64,000 nt of DNA from Lottia gigantea (lineage: Eukaryota; Mollusca; Gastropoda; Lottiidae), in the NCBI RefSeq assembly GCF_000327385.1, contig NW_008708797.1, positions 651,180 through 715,179 on the forward strand, given 5' to 3'. A program made the translations under genes and the position numbers. Of the stretch, positions 25,697 through 39,392 are shown piece by piece (position 1 is the stretch's first letter; every line of letters starts with the position of its first letter). The notes below the pieces were generated by a model. It searched no databases and was not told where the DNA came from. It saw only the letters and a program-made list of their open reading frames with translations.

Positions 25697-27267
25697 GTAA
25701 AATACCAGCATGTTTTTAACACAGAATGAGACTCCAATCAACTTTCTCAACTCATTACACTTTTAAATTACAAAATAATGAATAATTTATTTTTTCTTCT
25801 CTGCACCTTTTCCTAAAGGAGATCATAATTCTTTACAGTGTAATTTCTAATCAGACAATGTAATTAGCAAGAATACAGCTATCTTACCGCATTGATGCAG
25901 GATAGATTTTTTTTAACTTGTCAAAAGGGTACATTCATCAAAGAAGTGAGATCATCGATAATAAGTCTGTATACTAATTATTTCACACATTTTCTCATTA
26001 GTAATGTCTTAAATAGCCCAGAAATACTTTAATGGTTTCTCTAATTATGATTAGAAAGCTGTCATCTGGTACAATGTCACATGGTTGGTCATTTCAGAAC
26101 TTAACATTGAAAAAGATTTTAATTAAAGTTGCAGGAAGAAAAATTAGAGCATATCAACATGTCAAAAATACCTTGGAATGCTAGATTGGACATAAATGTA
26201 ACCTGCAATTAACTCAATAATGATAAACTGATCCTTAATGCAACAAAAAACAAAACAAGAGGTCAAGAACCAAGATTGCAGCAAGACTCTCCTACTTATA
26301 ACTTTTTTAATGTCCATTTTCAATTTTCAATGAATTTTAGATATAAGTTACTATTTAATTCTATTCTGAACCATGCATTATGTATACTAGTGATAAGCTT
26401 AATTTGAAAATGCTAAAGGGCACATAAAAAGGTGATGAATGATCAATTTACAATTGTGAAGAATTATCAAATAATATGTTACCCACTTTAGAAGGGAAGC
26501 CAATTGCCAGGGTGTTGCAGTTTAAAATTTTATACCTTTTCAAACAATATAGTTAAATTCCATATTAAAATCTCACTATTGTAACAAACATTTCCTATTG
26601 ATAATAAAACTTGAACTAAAATAGTTCAGGAATAATGTAATGCTTTACTTCAAAGTGTACATTCCAAAAGGAAATTGATCAAATGATCAAAATTACAGTA
26701 ATAGACATCAACATTTTTCCTCACATACCATACCATTCATAAATTTTCTATTTATATACTGTCTACAGAACTAAAAATACCTAGATTCACCAACCTGGCA
26801 CTAAAAGACAAGACCATTGCACATCACATCTAGGGTAATCCAGTTCTCAACAGTTGAACATCAAATGTGAAGACAAGAGCAACATAGCCAACAGAGAAAA
26901 ATTCAATAATGGTATTAATTCATTAGCTTACAATTCTACTCAAACCGCTCTCAATATCCTACTTGGTCTGTTGTCAGAACACCGCAATCAATTATTGAAC
27001 GTTTATTTCTAAAAATACAACAATATCAAACTAAACTTACGAACTCTGTGACTTTTGTTTACAAAGCTAAATGTCCCGTTATATCAATTCCCCGTTAAAA
27101 TTCTCTCGCTTGATGCTTTTGTAAATGCACGTTTAAGTCACGTGCTGTCATCTGCCGCCAAAAAATCCACACTTCGAAAAGAATTACAGTATGGTTCCTA
27201 GGACCTGTGTATGCCTACAAAATCTTTACTGGTGGACAAATATATTGTACGAGAGAATACAACTTAC

Positions 27268-27388
27268 CGTGCTTTGTCTTGTAATCCAAAATATCGAATG
27301 AGAGCTCCACAATATCAGCTGTCGTGCTGTTTTCACGAGAACCGTTAAACGACTGACTTGTACAGGGGAGAGAAGTTATGTTAGAACT
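27268..27388 (-). other. Non-coding first exon (5' UTR) of the secreted-protein candidate
   Basis: Minus-strand segment from an initiator TCAGTT to the donor AGCACG|GTAAGTTG (GT at 27267-27266). The 121 bases contain no ATG in any frame and are richer in CpG than the flanks, both expected of a 5' UTR exon. It would join the acceptor at 11789. Confidence 0.5.
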
Positions 27389-27419
27389 GAGAAGTATCGA
27401 ACAGAATTCGTCGCTTATA
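27385..27419 (-). promoter_or_regulatory. Core promoter: TATA box plus initiator
   Basis: On the minus strand TATAAG (27419-27414) lies 31 bases upstream of the A in TCAGTT (27390-27385). This is the usual TATA-to-start spacing, and the initiator matches the invertebrate consensus TCAGTY. The only transcript model it feeds is the first exon ending at 27268. Confidence 0.45.
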
Positions 27420-30400
27420 CCGCTTCATTCAATTTTCTTCACTTGGTTTAGGTTGAACGGAACTTGGCAATCGCAAGTCAGTATTTAGCAGCTATAAACC
27501 TTTCTTGTATATAACAGGATACATGTCACTGATGTGCTCTGAAGTGCTTGCATACTTTAATAAGGTATATTGGTAGGTAACCTCAAGACCTACAAATTTT
27601 CAGCTCAGGAAAATGGAAGTAGCCTATATGCAATGGTTAGCTTCATTTCTAAAACACATATGCAGGTAAATGGATTGTGAATAGGTCTTCTAAGCATCGA
27701 TTTGCACCATTTAAATTTTAGTGCGACGTTTATTGGTCTAGCAATTCCATCCAGCCCAATCTAAGCGTTTTAAGACGTTTCAAGATATTAGTAGCAGCTT
27801 TGTTGCGATAGTGACCTCAAATTTACAATTAAGCATTTCTATTATAATTACAGGAATCACATATTCTCACGGAAAATTGGAATAATGCATAGGTCTATAG
27901 AATCTATAAAGAGCCCCAACTCACATAAAAAAAAAGCCACAAAAACTCGCTACAACATCTTAAAGCAATTTGACATTTTCGAACAAGGAACCAAATCAAG
28001 AACTATCAAACTTTGGTAATATTTAATCATAAATTTCTCTCCAATTTTATTTAAATTTAGAACTCTGTTTCCTTTAACTTATGGATGATACTTCCGCTTG
28101 TTGAAAATTTCTCAAAATATTAAAATAGAACATTGTTATTTGACATAGTCATGGGTGATAAACTTCCCTTGGTTATTTATCTTTTCCTCCCTTCTGTCAA
28201 TCTTATGTATAAACTTCCGTTTTGGATTGAATTAAGTTCAATCTTTGAATTGACAAAGATAACAAAATTTAACTAGTTTGCCTTTCCATATCATAAATAA
28301 TCGGGAATGGCAAAATGTTCCAGGAGGTGAAGAATCGGTATATTTGTTGAGAGAAGAATTGTAGTCTTATGCTCAGATTCCATATACGCGTCATGCGGAC
28401 ATAAATGGCCCTTGCGGATCTGTCATGCGTCAAATATGATTCCATATGTGCGTTAAACGTATGCGTTAACTTTCTCTATGTTGATTTCCCCATCTTTGTT
28501 ATCAAAATATAGCCAAACTGTTATTTTGGATTTGGATTTTCGATTTACGGCTTACACTTTTATTTATAAGTATGACAATGTATGATGTTTCCATATTTGT
28601 ATGATTTGCATGATAGTAGCCAGAGCTTTAATCCGACTTCGATATATACTTTTTTCCTAATGTAGTTTTGTAATTAATCAGATAGTTTGACGACAAAGTT
28701 GTTGCTCTTGAAGTTGGAAATTGTCAGAAACTGTTGCTATGCTATCTCTAAATGTCACCTTTCATAAGAAATTTTAACATCAGAAACCGTTTTATCCCTT
28801 CCCCTTAAAAGAATCTCTCCTTTGCGATCAACACTTGTGACTGACTGTCATTTGAATGAAATTAATTATAACAAATATGAATAATTTAATCAGATGTTTC
28901 AAGATGATGCTAATACAATAACTGACATGCAATATTTGATAAACTTGTTATGATCAAAAAGAAATTACCCGTAGGGTTGTTTTCTTAGTGGCATGTTTGG
29001 ATACATTGAAAAACCTTTTCAATTCATCCATTTATGGAAGTGATTTCTTAGAGATGTGGATTAAAACATTAATATTGTTTATACACATTTAATTCCTCGT
29101 CCTTTTGTTATACTTGATGTTGTTCTATCAACGGAACTGTTAAAGTAAGATTGGTAACAGATAGCATGCTGGCAGTACTGTTATTGACCAAAATGACAAA
29201 CCACTTAGTTTCTAATCGATTCTATAACGCCTTTTCTTTATTCAAATAACAATTGATACTATGGCCGTGTAACTTCCCATGTATCTAACAAATCCTTTGT
29301 GTATTTTACCAATCTCCCCATCACCAAGTAATTTTCTCACCACGAATAGGGAGAAACATCACTCCTACCAAATTAACTAGTTTCAGATAAACATGGTCTC
29401 ACATGGGAGTCTATTGAATTTATCACAAATAACAGAAAAACTAATTTTACTCAAATGATAGAACTAAATGGTTTCTTTTTCAGAAATTTGAAACTGAAAT
29501 TTTTTGCCATTGGGAATATATGTGAGACCAAAAGAATTCTGGTTTGCTAATGGATCTTGAAGAATTGATATCCCCCGAGTTACAACTTAATCGTTAGTGA
29601 TGCACGATATTAAACAGAAGAAAATATTGACTATAATACGAGTAATAAGGCTGTTGGAGACAACTTCGAATGACATCACCTGCTTTCAACAATAAAACTC
29701 TTTGAATGTAAAATTGATTAGATATTCGGGAATACCTTTATCAAATAAAGTACCACCAACATCAAACGATATTGTTTTGAAGATCTTTCTCTACAACCGA
29801 TTACACCCTGGAAACAAGACATTTCCTTACGTTGATATAATTTAAATATTATCCAAACCATTTTATCGTATTGAGTTTCAACAATCTTTTATGTTGTGAC
29901 TTTAGCAAAAATAATCAATTTAGTTCCTCAAAATGGCGAAGATGTATTTTTAAATTACAGGCTTTTTCGAGAATTAGCACTTAATTTCTGGCATTTAAGC
30001 GCGCTCGTCTTGTGAGCATCCAATAGAGGGCTAATGATTTTTGGTTGTGTCGTTCTAATGTACAGCAATTGTTCATTAGATTGGATTTTCATGTTTTGAC
30101 AGAAATGAAAGATGGTTGGAAGGAAAATTCGATTAGAACTTGTTAAAGAACATTAAAATGATGCCCTATATTTTTTACAACTCGTGGTATAGTTAAAGGG
30201 TCTTAATGTGTAATGAGGCAATCGACCAGCAACAATTTCAAGTGACTAACGTCATCATTTTTACAAAAGAACACTTTATATAACAGAATCAATATTAAAT
30301 TTTATCATTTTCTTAAACACAGAAATAAAAAACTACGAAAAGACGAAATCAATGAAGTTTCAATAAAATGCATCAAAGTTCAGTGAATTGGAAAATAATA

Positions 30401-33400
30401 TGACTCTACTTCATCTTCTTAAAACTCAATAATTATAGATCAGTCATCAATATCTCTGTTTTAAGACAATACCATTCCCAGTTTGTCCCTAAAACATCGT
30501 TTAGACAATTTTATACGTTTGTTGTGCATGGAGAATCATCTTTGACAACCGGAAGTTCCATTTTAGTAAAGTGCCTTTTCACCGGAAGTGATCTGCAAAT
30601 GTTTGATATTCTGCATTTTCCTAAAGTTATGTTATCGAGTCAATATTAGATATTCTATTTCAGACTGGTAATGTCAAACAAGCTGTCTAAAATGTAGCAA
30701 GTAAAACAGAACAGTGAAGAAACTTTTGTCTACTACAAAATCTACCTTTAGATTATCAGCCATTGTGTTTGTAATAAGAATAGAGAGATCGTCCAAACCA
30801 GATCATTGAACAGACCAATAAACAGGCCAGACAATCCAATAGAACCACCAAAACCACGAACGATATTGTATATATATGTTAATGAAGGGTAATGGTCAGA
30901 ATGATCCAAAGGCTTATTATTCCAGGTGTATGCTAAAAATAAACACTAATTAATCAAGAAAAAGTTAATGAAAAAGTCCAAGAAGATTAGTAGTGTAAGT
31001 AAAGCCGCGTTATTTTACACTAATTATATACATTAAATTGATGCTAACATGAAAACAATTTGGCTTTCTTTATCATTTTCCTAGTAATCTGAACTAAATG
31101 GAGCCGTAGAGAGGATTATGTACAAATTACTCTGCCAACCTGAACCTTGTTATAATCTATAAATACATGGAAACATTGAGAATATAATTGTAAAATTAAT
31201 TGGAATATTCATGTGACCCCAGAATATAACATTCATTAGTATAAGCGGATTTTGTCTGTAAATTTGAACAATAAGCTGATAAAAGGCCTGTTTTATTTTC
31301 TCTCATTACTTATATCTCACGTTATATTTTAATATATATAGAATCATTAGAAAGGGCGGAATCGTACCCGAGCTAGATATATTCACTGCTTTTATTATTA
31401 GGGTCCAGACACTAAACACTGGAAGCATAATGCCTATAATGCAAAAAAGAACTTGTTCATTTGAAGATCTTAAAATTGTAATAGGCCTATCCTTTCTCGG
31501 ATATAAATAAATGCCTGCCCAAGATTCTACATGTATTATATACTCGACAGGTCTTAGCAAATGTTGAGCATATTTTATTGAGGCTTATACGTCTGAAAAA
31601 AATATGCATTCAGATAATTTCTCCTTTAAGATTTCCAGGAAGCATCTGTTTGGAAACATTTTGGTCCGTTTTTGATCGGTTTTATAACTATACGGAGCAT
31701 ACGAGAAGATACCTTTATTGAAAAGCTTGTTCCATGTAATCTTTGAAGGAAAAAAGTTCTTCTTAACAATTTTTCTGTTCAATTAATTTTGAATTAATGC
31801 AAATTTAACGTGTGTCACAGTCGTATTTCTAAGCATATATTATTCTATACTTTAGAGTTGACTTTCAGGTCGATTCACAATAAATAGTTCTATTTTTTCC
31901 TTTTTAATTTCGAATTTTCATAGTTCATTTCACTAGAATGCACAATGGAACCATCATATTTATTAAAATGTAATTTGGTTCGTTCAGGCTTTAAACATTG
32001 CAAATTATTATCCAGTCCTTTTAGTTCTTCCTTTGTGACAGGAGAAAACTTATGGCTAATCGATGGAATTATTTTAGAATAAATAGCTTAAATAAAACTT
32101 TGATATTGAGCAAAATATTGACCAGAAATCGATTAGGTTTTCTATTTCACGTTTTATCTATAAAATATGTTATTTCTCACTATATCAAATAAATTTTAAG
32201 GCAAAAATATGAACATACAATAAATTGATTAGAAAAGTCTTTAGTTTTCATCTTCTGTTGAATTGTCTGTAAGCTTCAAAGAAAATCAATCTTCACGAAT
32301 GGGGTTAAAATTTAAAAATATGTATTATGAATTATTAATCTTGATGCATGATTATATGTTTCAGCGCATGCCATATTACGGTGTAAATATGCCAAATGCG
32401 TCCTTGACTATACTGGCACAGTGTATGTTCACAGAACTTAGTATACAGTATCTTTGGTTCAGCACAGAAATCGGAATCTAAATCTCTAAGTCTATATGAA
32501 GGAACCAAACATAACCTCCTAATTTACTATCAAATAACAGAACACATTTTTATGTTATACTGCGACAAGTCACAAGGTTACCTGTTGATGACAATGTAAA
32601 TTGTCGAAACGTTGTGTACAGTAACATCTCAAATGTAGTAGATCTCTATCTATATCAATGTCGTCCTATTCTGTAATATTATACATAATAATAGGGAGTG
32701 TAAACTCTAACCGATGCCTAGTTCCTATGCACCTACAAAAGAAGATAATATACTGTATATGTTGAATCAATACAGGATCTACATGATAGATTCACTGCAG
32801 ACAAAATATAGAACAACAATAAAACAAGGCACACGTGATGAGTAAATCTGGTAAAATCATTGGGAAATACGTGACTCTATAACTCAACACGTAAGACATA
32901 AAACTGCAAGTCAAAGAAAACGTAAGAAATAAAGGAATACCTGCATATTGTAAAAATGTGTGAAGATGTCTTAACGTGTTTAAATGATTAAAATACCTAC
33001 AGTAATCTACAATGGTTGGAATACAGTCAGGTAATGAGAAACAGAAATCATAATTTCTTCATTATTTCAATTTCACAAAACAGGTGTAAAATCTGTAATT
33101 TCACGCAACGAAAATAAATTTAATTACATCTTTAACGTGTGTGTTGTTGATTATTGCATCTACCCCAACTTCTCTGATTTCTATAAAAGTTCAAAGTAAA
33201 TTAATATTCAAACCATCAGATGGTTGTATTTAATCTATCTTTATACGTATCTTTTATACTTAAACATCTTAAGGACACAAATGCAACTCCGCACATGCAT
33301 GAGGTGTAGAAGCTAGATGATTTGTGCGCAACTAAAGCTACATCAACAGTGGAAACATTGTGAAATTATGGAATATGAAGGATGTAGATTGTATCTATTT

Positions 33401-35479
33401 TTAATCCTATAGTTGCTAAGCGATAACCGGATCAGCGGACCAATGTTCGGAGACCACAACTTGAACATAGATTTTTCATCAGTTACTGTTTACTTTATTT
33501 GATGGAAAAGAGATGTTTATTCCTTAAATTTGACAAATTTGTCTGGTGAAATCCCATACTTGGCGACTATTTCATATTGTTGTTTAAGGAATTATTGAAG
33601 ACACATCAACATGAAAACTACATCATCATACATCAACAGTGGGACAGAATCTTCATCAGAAATAATTCTTTATATTGGCAGCGAATTGTCAGTATAAATT
33701 AAGTTTGACCAGAAAAAAAACTTTCTTATCAGTCTGAGGAGTAATTTCGGGAAAGTGGAAATGAAAATATGAATGACCCGAGTAGTCAATAGCAATTTCC
33801 GAAATTGTGATCTTTGGTAATCATCATGGAGTTAAAAATAACAATTTTTGTTGTTATGATTGAAATTGACAGCTTTCCATCTATCTATACAGCCACAAAT
33901 CCTCGAGAGAGCGACAACGATATCATTTGGTGGATAAACAGCACGCGTTGAGGACCTTTTTAATCAATATCGGCCTGCTATAAGAATAGTTAAGGGTAAA
34001 ATACGAAAATTTTGTGGTATGCTGTTATTAATTTGGCACATTATCTCTAATAGAGGTAAAGTGCTTTATCGAAAAGCGAATGATTAAAGCTTAAGAGATG
34101 CTGAAACATGGCATTATTTACTCAAAATCTGACATGTGAGGTCTCTTGAATTAAAGTTTGTGAAAGCTGAAGGAAATTGGTCTTATAAGAGCCTTACTGA
34201 CCAATATAATAATTCTTCAAGAGTACTGTCTGATAGATATTTCAATGCGACTTAATGATTTTACTCTCTCGTGTTCAGGAATTAACGAATTTTTGATTTT
34301 CGTGTTAGATTCAGACAAGCTGTTTAAATCCGATTTATCTCAGCTCATGGCGTCATTAATTCCACCTGAAACCGAGAGTCTTCTTTATTAATAAAAGACA
34401 TCGTTACACTTATAACATCATGACGTGGTTAGTAAATTTGGATATCTCAAGGACGAAGGTCCATTTTAGTGGATTCGCAATAGTTTATGATATATATTAG
34501 ATATAGTATTTTAGTAGTGTTTGTATTGAAACTTTTAAGGTGTTATATTCCGTAATTTGTTTCAAGTTACCATCAAAATGCTCGTAAGATTTAGACTTAG
34601 CAGTTGCTGCTTGACGTTTTAAAATACAAAACATCAGATTATGCACACAAATAACACATCTTTACAGTTTACAAGATTCCTTCACCAATATTGCAAATTT
34701 CCTTAATTCTAATAAAAACATGCTTTTGAAATAGATTCTCCACACTAAAGACGACCAAGTACATTATTACTTATATCAGTGTTTATAAGATGGTATGGGT
34801 TATCAGAAAGGTATGTTATTAAGAAAGTTGTTTATGTGGTTAGAAGACCTTGGTGTCTAGTCGAGAGATGAACATGAACAGTTGGTGTAATCTGTAAATG
34901 AATCCATAACTTTTCATAGAACGGCCATTAGACTTTAGGAACATTTGTAGCCGCATGGTATTGGTGTTAAAATGCTAATAAATAAATATATAAAGAGTTG
35001 AGGCCACACAGTAATTGTTTTTACTGATAATTATAATGGAAATATGGAGAAACCGAACTCACACCTGCCTTTACATATCTATACTTATAGGTAAACTATT
35101 TCAGCTTAAAAGCATATTAGGTATAAGCAGATCGCTTCATTTAGACCTGTGAGCCGCAGAAAAATTTGCGGCTAAGCTGTCCAGTAATGCTAACACAAAA
35201 CGTCACTAGTCTGCTTTTTAAGTCAACGGACGCCCGGTAGGTGTTTATCATTTAACCCAAACTTTCTACTTGTCTTGTACTTGTGTTTTACGTGATCTGG
35301 ATTAAAATGTTGAAATTCAGCATTGGTCTTTTTAGTTAATAAATTTCTTTACAACCAATTTAGCAATTTGCATTACAAGGCTACGATGTTAGGTTATGGA
35401 ACTGGCCAGTCTTAGTTGAAGATAATCATTCACCATCTGATATAAGTGGTACTTCTTGCGAAAGTTATTTTTGCTCAAA
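27420..35479. other. Intergenic or intronic AT-rich DNA, no firm gene
   Basis: No feature longer than a weak ORF. Two adjacent minus-strand open stretches (31306-31560, with a hydrophobic run VLFCIIGIMLPVFSVWTLII, and 31585-31782) lack ATG or splice support. A CpG-richer patch lies at 28376-28470 (two GATTCCATAT motifs). Confidence 0.5.
32581..32612 (+). other. Small hairpin followed by GAAACG
   Basis: TTGATGACAATGTAAATTGT then CGAAACG: the arms GACAAT/ATTGTC (32590-32605) close a tight stem followed directly by GAAAC. The layout resembles stem II of a hammerhead ribozyme, but the required CTGANGA is TTGATGA and no flanking helices were found. It is probably a mobile-element tail or chance. 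Confidence 0.2.
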
Positions 35480-35550
35480 GCTGCAGCTATAGCCAGCTGA
35501 TGTTATAGCAAGCCAGCCACAACCACCAAAAGTGCTGGCTTAGCTGCAGC
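35480..35550. repeat. Inverted repeat, 17-bp arms
   Basis: GCTGCAGCTATAGCCAGC (35480-35497) pairs with GCTGGCTTAGCTGCAGC (35534-35550) with a single-base bulge and a 36-base loop. The size would suit a short hairpin RNA, but the loop is large and the stem short. Confidence 0.55.
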
Positions 35551-36592
35551 AAATCCAAATTCGTCCGCATTGTCACAAGTTGAGTAGACTTATTGTAAAC
35601 TTAAAAGAACGGTTGGTAGGTTTACATTTCTTTGGTCATGAGTTTTTTTCGTTAATGTTAAAACAATAGACCTAAATAAACAACGACAAAATCAACTATT
35701 GTGTGAGACTTTTGTTTTCGGACAAAATCTAACAGAATTGTTACATAAGACATACACAGCTCCGACCAAGTTCTGCACTTTACCAAATAAAATCTTTAAG
35801 CAACGGCGAGGTAAAACATGCATAATCAATAAATACATCAATAAATATACAACCTTACATTTCCCATAATAAAAATAGACCTATGTAGTATAATAGGAAA
35901 TTATAGAGAACTAAACCACTGGAGAGGGAAGCTTGTTGTGGTTAAGAGCTTCCATAGAAACATCAATTTCAGGTGAGACGGAAGTTCCCTGGTCTTTATT
36001 CTACCAAAAATATCCCAAATTCTACTCAAGCTACTCGAGTGTTACACAGATAACATTTTAAATTCACATGACGTCACATGGTAATGTCTAGGATAATTTT
36101 AATAACAGGTTATCATGTGGAAGTGTTTCAGTTAAAATAATTTTTCATGCAGAGAAGAAAACATATAATTACTCAAGGAACTTGAAAAAAATATGACAGA
36201 AATTATAGTGTTTTGATTGAAAATATATGTTTCAGCAATTGATATTTGAAATGTATTTTTTTGCGTTTCATTTTGATTATTCCCTTTCATTATTCTTTTA
36301 AAAATAGACACGCAAAGAGGTGTTAATTTTACCCGTTACGTTTACAAATCTTAGAAAGATAAATTGGCAATTTACATTCTACTGATGGATCTAGCCTTTT
36401 TTCCACCTATGAATGTTTTGGCGTATACTGCTGCAACATTCACCTATGTAGGCCTATATATACGTTTTCGTGCACAATAAAAATTAAGTTCTGATTTTGC
36501 AATGGGTATGTCAGGGATCTCAAACATGTCTCCGGAAATTAATAATATATATATTTCATTGCTGTGAAAGATGATACTCCTACTACTGATGA

Positions 36593-36621
36593 GGGCGCAT
36601 GTTATTCTGCCTAGCAAGCTA
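36593..36621 (-). repeat. Isolated left-end fragment of the pearl/HINE-like family
   Basis: On the minus strand it reads TAGCTTGCTAGGCAGAATAA then CATGCGCCC, the same terminus as the copies at 4632, 23618 and 52941, with several substitutions. No core or right end is attached. Confidence 0.5.
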
Positions 36622-37444
36622 CACATATACATGCTATTTTAAGCTGTTATATCTAATATAATTAAAAAAAAAACAGAACCCTGTTTCTCAAAAATCGCAC
36701 GGTAGATATGTGTCATAAGGCGAGATTTTATTATTCTGTTTTCACACCTTGACTTTTTGGATCTTTTGCATAAAAAAGTGAAGGAGTTGGGCTCTAACAG
36801 TTACGAGTAGCTGATTGAAGGGTTACCCACTTAGATACGCTATACAAATATCACCAATTTACATTGTAATCTCAATCGACTTAGAACGATACTCAGTCTT
36901 GTTTCAATTTCAGTTCAGCTTCAACAAAACGAAGTGGAATATAAGCTTATTACGAAGTAAAGAAGTGTTAAAGTGTTTTAAAATATTAGACTACTTAGTA
37001 GGTCTTCTTCAATTACAGATCCAGACCAATTCTTTTACTTCAACCAACTGATAAATTACACAGTTTTTAATAATAGACCTCTAGGCTTCTAAAAGTCTCC
37101 AATTACCTTAAGCACACCAAAAAAACACACATTAAAAAGTTTCCTTAATGAAGGTCAATATTTATTGAAATCAGAGCAGGAATTCAATCATCAAAACTTG
37201 GCACCATTTGTCTACATCCCAACCCTTGTAAAAATATTTCATTGTTCAATAACCTTTAGACGCTCACTTCTCATCTGTATGTTGACAAACGTTAAACTCC
37301 CTGAATGAACGACAATCAGACGTGTTAAAGATCAAATCATTCCAAATAAATTCTCTTTCATTGCGTTTCACGGATTGTCAAAAAGTGAGTAATGAAAAAT
37401 CCAGTTTGACGGTTTGTTTAATTAAGCATGAAAGATCTTGGAGG

Positions 37445-37674
37445 CCGCCATTTTGATACTGAATAGGCAGGAATTCCGATCTTCATAAACAGGAGAATGG
37501 AGAAGAATAAAAGTAAGTCTGATGATGTCTGAAGCCATTGAAGCCAATGATTAATTTACTGGTTAAAGGGTTAAGTGTTGTTAAGCCCAGCTTATTAGCT
37601 GTCAGACAGATAGCGAGTGGAATTTTGGTGGACTAAACCCGTTAACCATAGACGTCCATCTTTCAAAATGGCCG
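37445..37674. promoter_or_regulatory. Pair of YY1-like motifs in opposite orientation
   Basis: CCGCCATTTTG at 37445-37455 and CAAAATGGCCG at 37664-37674 both match the YY1 core (AAAATGGC). YY1 sites often sit at or just after starts of TATA-less genes. A short ATG segment (MEKNK) ending at A|GTAAGTCTG follows the first site at 37497-37512, but no further exon was found. Confidence 0.2.
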
Positions 37675-39392
37675 TCACGTAAGCCATTAAGCCGTCTGAT
37701 GAGATAACGTTAAGTAGAGTGAGAACCTTGTCAATAATTTATGATTGGTTATAGAGACAATATCATAAACATTACATCTCTAATATAGAAATAGAGAATA
37801 CACTTCAGAAAGAGAGCTATCAATTACTGTTGGTGTTACTTCAAGTGTTAGGATAACATCACAATAAATTGCTTCCTTTGTAACTTTTGACACATTTTAT
37901 TGCCTTCTCATTAACCAAATATCTTCATTATTTAGTAGATATCTTATTCATCTTAGTGTCAGTCATATACAGAGACTTCAAGAGTCGAATAATATGAATC
38001 TAGAGAAAGGTTATGACTTAAATGTAACCGGAAGTTATGAGATTTGAAGGACACGAGGGAGCGAAAGAGACACAGAGAATGCATTTCTCACATGGGTGGA
38101 GACCAGATTAAGGATCAAATGGTCACTTGTCTTTTGTCTTTCGTCTGATTGCTCTTTACAATCGAATTTTAACAACGAAACACACCATACAGGCCATTTC
38201 GACAGACCACTAAGACACAGAAAAGAGTTAAGAAAATACCCTCGTAACTTCGTCTGGAAAAGCACGAATAATGAATGATTCGTATCACATATGATTTTTC
38301 TCACAATAAAACCAATCGAATTAAAAAAAATGATATGAGAAGAAATTCCTGGAACTGATTCCAGATCACCTGATGAGATTTTGAAATCTGAGATAATTTT
38401 TGATCTGTCTAACGAGATTTATTTTAATTTCAGAAAGAACCAGACGAGCTAAAAACTCGTTAGTAAAAGAGTATCTTTTCATTCTTTCTAATCCTTAAAG
38501 CTTAAAGTCATAAGCTACAATTCCAACTCTTGAAATGACAATTTAAGTCCAAGCAGGACCTGTTCATCATCATAAAATGACTGCGTATGTCAAAGGAGCC
38601 AGAAATTTACCTAAATTTTCATGATGCTTCCTGCAAGGAAATGCAAAAATCAGATATAACCTGTAGCATCCACGCTCAGAAATTTATTGCTTATGAATCA
38701 TTGTGAGAAAATAGATTCATATATAACTATCAGGTCTTAGCTTGTCAGGGTGAATTTTTCTAATCAGACTCGGAAATTATCATATCTGCTTTATATCTCT
38801 TGTAAAATTCATTTATATTAATAACATTATATCATTTATATCTCGTAGCTAAATTCAATTAGTAACCACCGGTGCCATACCACAATCTCAATACAAATTG
38901 GACAATTTTCTAAACACGTTTGAAATAACACAGACGTGTATGTTTCTAAAAGCCTGGAGCGGCCGAAAGAGGCTTGCTTATCTCTATCATCATCAATTTA
39001 TTTAGATTTGAAATTACAGGCTAGGTTGTTTATTTCTAAACTCTGCCAGGAATATTATTCACAACAAGAGAGAAAACATGGCACCGTCATCAATTAGATG
39101 TAAAATAGCTGGAAGTAATGGCTAGAGTTATATTTTAAAAGACTAATGTTTATATTATATATGAATGTTTTTTTTTTTTGTAGACATCTTAAATTCTTTC
39201 AAGATCGATATAAGAATATATGAATCCTAGTTTAAAAGTTTTCATCGCTTACTCTGTTATTAAACGCGTTGGACCCATATTCAAATACGATTTATCCCAT
39301 CGAAAGCGCTCAAGATTATCTTTATCATTAAGCCTGATATAATCAATATCATATAAGAATGGAATCCATGCTATAATAACCAATATTTCATC

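Larger units (their letters stand above)
11789..27267 (-). other. Large first intron of the candidate gene, repeat-bearing
   Basis: About 15.5 kb without a long ORF on either strand. It contains a 48-bp direct repeat pair, a TIR element, a 30-bp minisatellite and a complete pearl/HINE-like copy, plus two exon-like segments on the plus strand (25433-25696). Minus-strand donor motifs AAAG|GTGAGTATTG (18227) and TTTCA|GTAAGTATTT (25328) could mark optional 5' exons, but are not otherwise supported. Confidence 0.35.
35551..39392. other. Non-coding stretch with a few weak signals
   Basis: Contains an isolated pearl/HINE left end at 36593-36621 and two YY1-like sites at 37445 and 37664. A good acceptor at 38433 (TTTTAATTTCAG) is followed by only nine codons to a stop (KEPDELKTR). 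Overlapping ORFs on both strands near 38035-38304 show no protein-like character. Confidence 0.45.

Noticed and set aside
31306-31782. Two adjacent minus-strand ORFs, one with a hydrophobic run
   Set aside because: Resemblance to a membrane segment rests on Ile/Leu/Phe-rich translation of AT-rich DNA. No start, splice or poly(A) evidence.
35905-35972. Plus-strand open segment ending TTTCAG|GTGAGACGG
   Set aside because: Good donor but poor acceptor and no neighbours. It is phase-compatible with the exon at 41929, which is too distant to be persuasive.
38035-38304. Overlapping ORFs on both strands
   Set aside because: Mutual shadows; neither has protein-like composition or gene signals.
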